This document shows, one piece after another, positions 1-5,093 of a stretch of 7,614 bases of DNA. Position numbers and translations under genes: made by a program. Position 1 is the first letter of the stretch. Each line of letters opens with the position of its first letter. The notes beneath the pieces were generated by a model that had not been told where the DNA came from, made no database searches, and saw only the letters and a program-made list of their open reading frames with translations. This DNA is from Kiritimatiellia bacterium (GTDB lineage Bacteria; Verrucomicrobiota; Kiritimatiellia; RFP12; UBA1067), in assembly GCA_900771305.1 (NCBI GenBank), contig CAAGNL010000307.1, positions 1 to 7,614 of the forward strand, written 5' to 3'.

Positions 1-2
1 AT

Positions 3-473
3 CCGCCACAGTTCAATGAAAAGGATCTGACTATTGATCTCGTTGACAGAAACAATCAGAAGTATTCGCTTCATGAGGTTGGTAGTGCATCCAACTGGGT
101 TGCCGCTCATGTTGCGTTTACATCGGCACTACAAGAGTTTTCGACGAGCCGTGATCAGTCGTGCATACCGCAGTTCGTGGTTTATGACCAACCGAGCCAG
201 GTGTATTTCCCTTCGCCAAAGCTGGCAGGGAAGAATAACGATGACGAGAAGGTTGAAGAGGCGAAACTGAAAGCCGATGACGTGGAGAATGTTCGGAAGA
301 TATTTCAGGCTCTTGCTTCTGCCTGCACGGGTTCATGGCAGGCGATTGTCCTTGATCACGCAGGCGCAGATGTGTACGGTGAGATCAAGGGGATTAACAT
401 ACTCGACCCGTGGCGGGATGGTAATGCATTGATCCCCCGTAAATGGTATGCAGATGAAGGAGCGAAGTCTTGA
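3..473 (+). CDS. DUF3732-type ABC ATPase, C-terminal part (5' end outside the window)
   Basis: This is the last roughly 156 codons of a larger protein, open at the left edge. In order it shows a signature-like stretch GSASNWVAAH, a Walker B-like strand ending in DQPSQVYFP (the usual ABC Asp-Glu is Asp-Gln here), a charged linker, then a strand IVLDHA whose His fits the ABC H-loop, and a tail containing WRDG and LIP. This combination is what I know from DUF3732 proteins, the ATPase subunits of ABC-three-component (ABC-3C) conflict systems, which are thought to sense foreign nucleic acid or its products and license an effector. Walker A and the coiled-coil region would lie upstream and cannot be checked. 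Its stop overlaps the next gene's TTG start, so the two are probably co-translated. Codon use is more AT-rich than in the genes after 1488. Family assignment is fairly secure; the defence role is inferred. Confidence 0.8.
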   Translation, partial: PPQFNEKDLTIDLVDRNNQKYSLHEVGSASNWVAAHVAFTSALQEFSTSRDQSCIPQFVVYDQPSQVYFPSPKLAGKNNDDEKVEEAKLKADDVENVRKIFQALASACTGSWQAIVLDHAGADVYGEIKGINILDPWRDGNALIPRKWYADEGAKS

Positions 474-1216
474 CGGATTCCGAGTTTAAGCGGGAACTTG
501 AGACCCTGAACGATTCGTTCAACCGGGTTAGGCGGATTGCCGCCGAGTGGCATGCGTTCATTGCAGGGAGGACAAATTCCAGGCCGACCGTGACGCTTGC
601 GTATCTTTTTCGTCCGGGAAGCATTGTCGTGAAGGATTCGGTTGCGCTGGTCGGGAAAGTTTTGACGGGCAAGGAAGCGAAGGATAGGATCAAGTCGATT
701 TACGCCCTTATCAAACCTTGCGTAGAATGTCTCGACGAATTCATTACGGTGCCTACCGTCAAATCATCGTGCGCAGTTGAGGATGTCAAAGGGTTGTTCG
801 ATCTGCTTCATGCTCGGCTCTTGGAGGAGATGCCGGATTCGCCCGGAAAGGATGGACTTGATATTCCACAAAACACGGGAGATCATCGGGTGTATAAAAT
901 TGAGATCAAGAAGCTTGCGCACAGACTGGCACAGGAGTTGATTTCAAGTCCGAAGTTCCCGTTGATTTGCAATAACCCGCAGGCGAGGGACTACATCGTT
1001 AATTGCAGTAGAGGTAAGATATACTTCAAGGAATGCAAGGTCATTCAAGATGCGATGGAGGCGTATGGATGGTCTTTGGCAAGTTTGCTGACATTTTGCA
1101 AAGGTGGTAGTACCTACGATAAAAAGACAAACGACAAGAGGCAGACGAAGATCAGTAAGAAAAAGCGTCGGATTCGTAGGGATCTTAAAGGCGCATGGCA
1201 CGATGCCGTGCCGTAG
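470..1216 (+). CDS. Unrecognised 248-residue protein coupled to the DUF3732 ATPase
   Basis: I do not recognise a family. It starts at TTG, which overlaps the ATPase stop (TTGA). A good Shine-Dalgarno site, AAGGAG at 457-462, sits 7 nt upstream, so this start is preferred over later ones. The protein is mostly soluble and mixed helical, with no signal peptide or membrane segment. Residues 1-30 look helical and charged, there is a CVEC pair near residue 84, and residues 217-238 form a very basic tail rich in Lys and Arg (KKKRRIRR core) that could contact nucleic acid. Being translationally coupled to an ABC-3C ATPase suggests it is a component, effector or accessory of that system, but no catalytic motif is evident to support this. 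It could also be an independent cargo gene. Composition matches the ATPase and not the downstream operon. Two terminators follow. Confidence 0.75.
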   Translation: MTDSEFKRELETLNDSFNRVRRIAAEWHAFIAGRTNSRPTVTLAYLFRPGSIVVKDSVALVGKVLTGKEAKDRIKSIYALIKPCVECLDEFITVPTVKSSCAVEDVKGLFDLLHARLLEEMPDSPGKDGLDIPQNTGDHRVYKIEIKKLAHRLAQELISSPKFPLICNNPQARDYIVNCSRGKIYFKECKVIQDAMEAYGWSLASLLTFCKGGSTYDKKTNDKRQTKISKKKRRIRRDLKGAWHDAVP

Positions 1217-1220
1217 GCGC

Positions 1221-1250
1221 GAACAGTAATAAACAGTAATATTCGGTAAT
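1221..1250 (+). repeat. Three tandem 10-bp direct repeats
   Basis: Immediately after the stop of the 248-residue gene lie three consecutive 10-mers: gaacagtaat, aaacagtaat and attcggtaat. The first two differ at one base, and the third keeps the GTAAT end. The third unit runs into the left arm of the first terminator. They could be binding sites, remnants of an attachment site, or chance AT-rich repetition. A 10-bp period would place the units on the same helical face. Confidence 0.5.
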
Positions 1251-1285
1251 GCGATTTCTCCGTCAAGGGGGAATCGCATTTTTTT
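1248..1285 (+). terminator. Intrinsic terminator 1, after the ABC-3C-type gene pair
   Basis: The arms aatgcgatt (1248-1256) and aatcgcatt (1272-1280) are perfect 9-bp complements. Internal CTCC/GGGG pairing with one G-U extends the stem, and a run of seven T (1279-1285) follows. This is a classic rho-independent terminator for + strand transcription. It lies 31 nt after the stop at 1216. The minus-strand side has no T-run, so it is probably unidirectional. Confidence 0.85.
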
Positions 1286-1299
1286 GCATTCTTCATAGT

Positions 1300-1329
1300 G
1301 CGCGATCCGTTTTGGACCGCGCTTTTTTT
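1300..1329 (+). terminator. Intrinsic terminator 2, in tandem with the first
   Basis: The arms gcgcgatcc (1300-1308) and ggaccgcgc (1314-1322) pair over 9 positions with one A-C mismatch, around a 5-nt loop. Seven T (1323-1329) follow, then further T-rich sequence to about 1346. A second strong terminator only 15 nt after the first suggests that insulating the downstream operon from read-through matters. Confidence 0.8.
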
Positions 1330-1487
1330 GTTTGTTTTTGATTTTTCGCAATGTGCGTTTTGCGGCGTTTGCCGCTGAATTCGCCATTACCGCAAAAATT
1401 CATCACGTGAACGCGAGAGCCGGATGTCCGACTCGAGGCTCACGGTGAGCCGCGTTCCGCAAAACAAACAAAAAAGGAACGGAACAA
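1330..1487 (+). promoter_or_regulatory. Leader region of the replication operon (promoter expected, not pinpointed)
   Basis: This stretch between terminator 2 and the first gene of the GC-rich operon must hold that operon's promoter if it is not read from upstream. I could not find a convincing -35/-10 pair. It contains a T-rich tract (to about 1346), a small GCGGC/GCCGC hairpin near 1361-1374, a perfect 7+1+7 dyad at 1437-1451, and an A-rich Shine-Dalgarno leader at 1461-1487. A promoter for a phage or extracytoplasmic sigma factor would escape this kind of inspection. Confidence 0.4.
1437..1451. promoter_or_regulatory. Candidate operator dyad
   Basis: The sequence ggctcac-g-gtgagcc is a perfect 7-bp inverted repeat around one central base, 36 nt upstream of the sigma-like gene's ATG. 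The length and symmetry suit a dimeric helix-turn-helix repressor. The same dyad was not noticed elsewhere in the window, and no candidate repressor gene is present. A short RNA hairpin is ruled out by the one-base centre, so a protein site is likelier than an RNA structure. Function is inference. Confidence 0.4.
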
Positions 1488-2066
1488 ATGAAGAAGATCT
1501 GCATCGAGGCCTATGCCCTCCCCCAGAACACCATGAACTACATCGCGAGGAAGGCAAAGACGACGGCCATCAACGTCGGGCTTTCCTACGCCGAGGAGGA
1601 AGACCTCAAGCAGCATCTCTGCCTCTGCGTCGTCCGCGCCCGCGAGAACTACGACGCCGCCAAGCGCATGTCGCTCGAGTCGTACCTGCACATGGAGATC
1701 GACGCGAAGACGAAGAACTTCCTGCGCGACCGTCTGGCCCGCAAGCGCGTGTGCCTCGTGCTGACGCTTGACGCTCCCGTCGCGAACGGCGCGGACGACG
1801 AGCCGGATTCCGATGAGACGAAGGGCGTCGATCTCGTCCCGGACGAGAAGTCCGGGCGCGATCTCGAACTCGCCGACCTGCGCCATGACGTCGCCTACGC
1901 GCTGTCGCAGATCAAGGACGAGCGCGTCCGCACGATCTGCAAGCTGGTGATGGAAGGCGTGTCCTACGTCGACATCGCGAAGGTCGTGGGCGTTCCCGAG
2001 TGGAAGATCCGCCAGCAGATCCTTCCGTCGCTCGTCCCGGTGTTCAAGAAGGCGCTGAACTCCTGA
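1488..2066 (+). CDS. Sigma-70-like / helix-turn-helix regulatory protein, first gene of the operon
   Basis: This 192-residue protein has the layout of a small sigma factor. Residues 36-85 (EEEDLKQHL, NYDAAKRMSLESYLH, then TKNFLRDRLARKR) resemble sigma region 2, with the 'eDL-q...ar..yD....sfesyl' pattern. Residues 95-130 form an acidic linker. Residues 133-190 resemble region 4, with a helix-turn-helix around 158-178 (GVSYVDIAKVVGVPEWKIRQQ). The ATG has AAGGA (1474-1478) 9 nt upstream in an A-rich leader. It is the first gene after two terminators and precedes the nuclease by 83 nt. The likely role is transcription control of phage genes, either as an alternative sigma factor or as a DNA-binding factor that kept the fold. 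Region 2 is weak, so a sigma-like regulator that does not engage RNA polymerase is possible. Confidence 0.7.
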   Translation: MKKICIEAYALPQNTMNYIARKAKTTAINVGLSYAEEEDLKQHLCLCVVRARENYDAAKRMSLESYLHMEIDAKTKNFLRDRLARKRVCLVLTLDAPVANGADDEPDSDETKGVDLVPDEKSGRDLELADLRHDVAYALSQIKDERVRTICKLVMEGVSYVDIAKVVGVPEWKIRQQILPSLVPVFKKALNS

Positions 2067-2077
2067 AAAAGTCTCTC

Positions 2078-2123
2078 GGTCACCCCCCGTCCGCTGTGAA
2101 TAACAACGGCGTCGGGGGTGACC
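2078..2123 (+). promoter_or_regulatory. Long imperfect hairpin between the sigma-like and nuclease genes
   Basis: The arms ggtcaccccc (2078-2087) and gggggtgacc (2114-2123) are perfect 10-bp complements. Inside them, 2091-2097 pairs with 2103-2109 (one mismatch), leaving a short A/T-rich loop. No T-run follows, so it is not an ordinary intrinsic terminator. It fills most of the 83-nt gap and ends 26 nt before the nuclease start. It may be an RNA processing or stability element, an attenuator, or a protein-binding dyad. Confidence 0.55.
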
Positions 2124-2149
2124 CCAGCGAAAGAAACCGAAAGGAAAAC

Positions 2150-2995
2150 ATGAAGACGATTCAGGACTATCCGTTCTTCGCCGACATTCCGGCGAAAACC
2201 TATCACGAAGAGGCGCGGGCGGGGAAATACCTCTCAAGCCACCTGCTTGGCGATTTCCGGCATTGTCCGCGACTCTACCGACAGAAGATGACGGGCGAGA
2301 TTCCGCCGCAGGACACCGCCGCGTACTGGATGGGCCGCGCCGTGCACACGCTTGTCTGCGAGGGACGCGCCGCGTTCGACAAGGAGTTCCTCGTGACCGA
2401 CGGGCCGGTCAATCCGAAGACCGGGGAGCCGTTCGGCAAGCTGACCCGCGCGTACAAGGAGTGGGCCGCCGCGCAGAAGCTGACCCCGGTCTCGACGAGC
2501 GACTTCGGGTTCATGACGAAGCTCCAGTCCGCCGTGTGGCTTCATCCGATTGCGGGCGAACTGCTCGACGGCGGCTGGGCAGAGGGAACGGTGCGCACGA
2601 CCTATAACGGCGAGCCGGTGCAGATCCGCATCGACTACTTCAATCCGAACTTCCGCGACGAGCTGACGGGGCGCGAAGGGGCGATCATCGACCTCAAGAC
2701 GTGCGAGAGCATCGACTTCTTCGAGTCGGACGCCCGCCGCTACGGCTATCTCCACCAGCTTGCGTTCTACCGCGAGGTAATGCGCATCGCGTCGGGCGAG
2801 GAGTTCCCGGTGTACATCATCGCGGTCGAGAAGAAGGCCCCGTATCGCGTCGGCGTGTGGAAGCTCGCACCCGAGGCGCTGGACGACGCGAAGGCGGACA
2901 ACGAACGCGCCATTTCGCTTCTCCGCGAGTGCCGTTGCCAGGACAGCTGGCCGACCGGCTACGAGGAGATGCGCGTCCTCGACTTCAACCGCTGA
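2150..2995 (+). CDS. PD-(D/E)XK exonuclease-like protein (RecB-family, phage recombination nuclease)
   Basis: This 281-residue protein resembles the phage PDDEXK nucleases related to exonuclease VIII and RecB-family domains. An N-terminal helical part contains MGRAVHTLV (His66), the early conserved element of the fold. The core shows Glu145, RIDYF with Asp162, then IIDLKT with Asp181 and Lys183 (the D...DxK active site). Gln203-x3-Tyr207 in HQLAFY matches the QxxxY motif of RecB-type nucleases. All expected metal-binding residues are present, so it should be active. It would resect double-strand ends to give ssDNA for the annealing machinery encoded next. I chose ATG 2150, with AAGGA at 2141-2145, because the 50-residue in-frame extension to 2000 overlaps the sigma-like gene and lacks family resemblance. 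The Shine-Dalgarno spacing is short (4 nt). Confidence 0.87.
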   Translation: MKTIQDYPFFADIPAKTYHEEARAGKYLSSHLLGDFRHCPRLYRQKMTGEIPPQDTAAYWMGRAVHTLVCEGRAAFDKEFLVTDGPVNPKTGEPFGKLTRAYKEWAAAQKLTPVSTSDFGFMTKLQSAVWLHPIAGELLDGGWAEGTVRTTYNGEPVQIRIDYFNPNFRDELTGREGAIIDLKTCESIDFFESDARRYGYLHQLAFYREVMRIASGEEFPVYIIAVEKKAPYRVGVWKLAPEALDDAKADNERAISLLRECRCQDSWPTGYEEMRVLDFNR

Positions 2996-3028
2996 AACAC
3001 ACCATCAACACAACAGAAAGGCACAGAC

Positions 3029-3775
3029 ATGTCGCTTATCAGTTCAATCACGAAAGGCCGCGAGGCGCAGCCGCCCCGCATCATGATCTACGGCTCGGAG
3101 GGCGTCGGGAAGAGCACGTTCGCCGCGCTGGCACCGAACCCCGTGTTCGTCCAGACGGAGGACGGACTCTCGGAGATCGACTGCTCGAAGTTCCCGCTGG
3201 CAAAGAGCTTCGACGACGTCGTTCTCCAACTCCAGGCGGTGCGTGACGAGCAGCACGACTACGGCACGGTCGTCATCGATTCGCTCGACTGGCTTGAGCG
3301 TCTCGTGTGGGACCGCGTGTGCGCCGACTACGGCGTGAAGTCCATCGAGAAGGCGGACGGCGGCTACGGGAAGGGCTATGTCCACGCGCTCACCTACTGG
3401 CGTCAGATCGTCTCGCTTCTGAACGACATCCGCGCCCGCAAGGGGATGGCGGTGATCCTCATCGCCCATGCGGCGGTCGAACGCTTCGAGGATCCGGAAC
3501 ACGCGGCGTACGACAGGTACACGCCCCGGCTCCACAAGAAGGCATGTTCGCTCGTGTGCGAGTGGGTCGATGCCGTCCTCTTCGCGTCGCGCCGCATGCG
3601 CGTCGATTCGACGACGGGCAAGGCCGCCCCGGTCGGCGCGGACGGCGGGGAGCGCATCCTGCGCACTAACGGTTCTCCCGCCTGCATCGCCAAGAACCGT
3701 TTCGGGCTGCCGACGGAGCTTCCGCTCTCGTGGTCGGCGTTCGTCGAGGCGCTCAAGCCGGGGGCGGCGAAATGA
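3029..3775 (+). CDS. Sak4-like RecA-fold ATPase (phage nucleotide-binding / annealing protein)
   Basis: This is a 248-residue P-loop protein. Walker A is GSEGVGKST (residues 22-30), Walker B is VVIDS (Asp84), an ILIAH strand (His147) follows, and AKNRFGLP (about 221-228) supplies a late conserved Arg224. This layout matches the short RecA-core ATPases found in phage recombination modules and called Sak4 or 'phage nucleotide-binding protein'. The family is thought to promote single-strand annealing or limited strand exchange, usually together with a phage ssDNA-binding protein. That fits the DUF669 gene two places downstream and the nuclease just upstream. AAAGG at 3017-3021 lies 7 nt from the ATG. 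Its stop overlaps the next gene's start (ATGA). Recombinase activity is inferred from family and context. Confidence 0.88.
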   Translation: MSLISSITKGREAQPPRIMIYGSEGVGKSTFAALAPNPVFVQTEDGLSEIDCSKFPLAKSFDDVVLQLQAVRDEQHDYGTVVIDSLDWLERLVWDRVCADYGVKSIEKADGGYGKGYVHALTYWRQIVSLLNDIRARKGMAVILIAHAAVERFEDPEHAAYDRYTPRLHKKACSLVCEWVDAVLFASRRMRVDSTTGKAAPVGADGGERILRTNGSPACIAKNRFGLPTELPLSWSAFVEALKPGAAK

Positions 3776-4020
3776 AGCGCAGGAAGCTCACTCTTGAAGC
3801 GGCGGTCGTCTGCGACCGCTGCGGAGAGACGATCCGGGCGGGCGAGGCGGCAATCGTCGAGTTCGACGAGAAGACAGGATCGTGCCGGTTCACGCACGAG
3901 ACCTGTCCGGCGGAACACGCCGCGAGCCGCGTCCGCCGTCCCGACCCCCGCACACCCCGCAGTCTTGTTCGCGGCGTAGGTCGCGTCCGCTCAACTCACA
4001 ACAACAGAAAGGTCAGATAA
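3772..4020 (+). CDS. Small zinc-binding protein (CxxC...HxxC), unknown role
   Basis: This 82-residue protein starts at ATG overlapping the Sak4-like stop (ATGA). A weak GGGGG lies 7 nt upstream, so translational coupling probably decides the start. Residues 14-45 carry C-D-R-C (Cys14, Cys17) and, after about 24 residues, H-E-T-C (His42, Cys45). This is a plausible single zinc site of the zinc-ribbon or treble-clef kind. The intervening segment would form a small beta hairpin. Residues 52-82 are Arg/Pro-rich and basic, likely disordered and able to touch DNA. The last ten codons are built from the A-rich ribosome-binding leader of the next gene, so the C-terminus is shaped by, or extended into, regulatory sequence. 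I do not recognise the family. A DNA-binding helper of recombination is a guess from location only. Confidence 0.68.
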   Translation: MKRRKLTLEAAVVCDRCGETIRAGEAAIVEFDEKTGSCRFTHETCPAEHAASRVRRPDPRTPRSLVRGVGRVRSTHNNRKVR

Positions 4021-4023
4021 GTC

Positions 4024-4491
4024 ATGGCACAACTCAACTTCAACGCGGCCGAAGTGCAGCCGCTGGAATCCTTCGACGCGATCCCCGCCGGGACGTACGA
4101 GGCCGTCATCGCCGAATCGGAGATGAAGCCGACGAAGAGCGGAACCGGCTCGTACCTCGAACTCACCATCGAGATCATCTCCGGCGACTACCAGGGACGC
4201 CGCGTCTGGGCGCGTCTCAATCTCGCGAATCCGAACGTGAAGGCCGTCGAGATCGCCCGCCGCGAACTCTCGTCCATCTGCCGCGCCGTCGGGGTGATGA
4301 ATCCGGGCGACAGCGCGGAGCTGCACAACATCCCTTTCCTCGTGGTGGTCAAGAAGGTCAAGCGGGACGACGACACCTACACGAACGAGGTTGGCGGATA
4401 CAAGGCGAAGGGCGAGGCCGCCGCGCCCGCGACTCCCGTGCAGGCCGCGCAGACCGCCGCGACGCAGGGGGCGGCCCCGTGGAAGCGGTAA
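4024..4491 (+). CDS. DUF669 phage single-stranded DNA-binding protein
   Basis: This 155-residue protein shows the hallmarks I associate with DUF669: IPAGTYEAVIAESEMKPTKSGTG near residues 20-42, a beta strand YLELTIEII, GDYQGRRVWARLNLANPN at 54-71, then EIARRELSSICRAVGV (76-91) and a late strand ending NEVGGY. Family members act as the ssDNA-binding partner in phage recombination modules, with an OB-like beta core. The Ala/Pro/Thr-rich tail (130-155) ends in APWKR and lacks the acidic IPF-type tip common in bacterial SSB. Its role would be to coat ssDNA made by the nuclease and load the Sak4-like ATPase. AAAGG at 4008-4012 lies 11 nt upstream, inside the previous gene's 3' end. The RusA gene starts within its last codons. 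Confidence 0.87.
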   Translation: MAQLNFNAAEVQPLESFDAIPAGTYEAVIAESEMKPTKSGTGSYLELTIEIISGDYQGRRVWARLNLANPNVKAVEIARRELSSICRAVGVMNPGDSAELHNIPFLVVVKKVKRDDDTYTNEVGGYKAKGEAAAPATPVQAAQTAATQGAAPWKR

Positions 4492-4829
4492 GCGTCGAGC
4501 TGCCCTGGCCGCCCAGCGTGAACCGCTACTACCGGGTGTTTCGCAACCGCATCCTCATCTCGAGGGACGGACGGAAGTACAGGATGATGGCGGTGTCGAG
4601 GCTGGGCGGCCTCAACGGGAAGCTCAAGGGGGAGCTGGAGGTCGTGATCGACCTCTATCCCCCGGACCGCAGGAGGCGCGACATCGACAATCCGCTGAAG
4701 TGCCTCCTCGACTCGATGACACACGCCGGGGTGTACGAGGACGATTCGCAGATCAAGGACATCGAACTGCACATGCGCGAACCGATGCCCCCGGACGGGC
4801 TGGTGCATGTGACCCTAAAGGAGAAATGA
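4479..4829 (+). CDS. rusA: RusA-type Holliday-junction resolvase
   Basis: This 116-residue protein matches RusA in size and motifs. It has the N-terminal PWPPSVNRYYR, then RRRRDIDNPLKCLLDSM with Asp68, Asp70 and Lys74, then VYEDDSQI with Asp88/Asp89. These correspond to the acidic cluster and lysine known to be essential in E. coli RusA, so the enzyme should be active. RusA dimers cut four-way DNA junctions symmetrically, resolving recombination or replication intermediates. The start is GTG 4479, giving a family-typical N-terminus. AGGGGG (4466-4471) sits 7 nt upstream, and the gene overlaps the DUF669 coding end by 13 nt. The much longer in-frame reading from 3882 runs through two other genes and is not real. 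Its TGA lies just before the next gene. Confidence 0.92.
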   Translation: MEAVSVELPWPPSVNRYYRVFRNRILISRDGRKYRMMAVSRLGGLNGKLKGELEVVIDLYPPDRRRRDIDNPLKCLLDSMTHAGVYEDDSQIKDIELHMREPMPPDGLVHVTLKEK

Positions 4830-4831
4830 CA

Positions 4832-5089
4832 ATGCCGGAAAAAGGAAACGAGGAGAGGGAGTTCATCCCGGAGTGGCGGAGAAGGATCGAGGAGAAGAAG
4901 AGGATCGTTCAGGAGTTCATGGAGAACCTCGACGACGACACGCTCTTCCGCGCCGCGCTCCTCTTCATGCTGGGGAACGACGATGCCGCCGTCATGAAGG
5001 AGATGAAGCTCGACGAGTTCGCCCTTAAGTCGATCAAGGACAGGCTTGAGACGGGCCTCCGGCTTGCGGGCATCGAAACGAGGAAGTGA
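4832..5089 (+). CDS. Small charged helical protein, unknown function
   Basis: I do not recognise this 85-residue protein. It is rich in Glu, Lys and Arg and should be almost entirely helical. Residues 14-32 (WRRRIEEKKRIVQEFMENL) suit a coiled coil or amphipathic helix, and a hydrophobic patch AALLFML follows at 41-47. No membrane segment, zinc site or signal is seen. ATG 4832 is preferred because AAGGAG (4818-4823) lies 8 nt upstream. An in-frame ATG at 4826 overlaps the RusA stop (ATGA) but is only 2 nt from that site. It lies between RusA and the helicase with very short gaps, so it is likely expressed with them and may be a small partner of the recombination proteins. That role is context-based only. 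Confidence 0.7.
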   Translation: MPEKGNEEREFIPEWRRRIEEKKRIVQEFMENLDDDTLFRAALLFMLGNDDAAVMKEMKLDEFALKSIKDRLETGLRLAGIETRK

Positions 5090-5093
5090 TTTC

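Noticed and set aside
944..1387. Minus-strand open frame across the terminator region
   Set aside because: It crosses both intrinsic terminators and the 3' half of the 248-residue gene, with a basic low-complexity translation and no start signal.
2000..2149. 50-residue N-terminal extension of the nuclease
   Set aside because: It overlaps the sigma-like gene and runs through the 2078-2123 hairpin, and its residues are unlike the family. ATG 2150 has its own ribosome site.
1440..2237. Minus-strand open frame of 265 codons opposite the sigma-like gene
   Set aside because: Composition is typical of an antisense shadow, there is no ribosome site, and the + strand gene has recognisable regions 2 and 4 and a good start.
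3882..4478. Upstream extension of the RusA frame
   Set aside because: It is an Arg-rich shadow running through the zinc-site and DUF669 genes. GTG 4479 gives the normal RusA length with a ribosome site.
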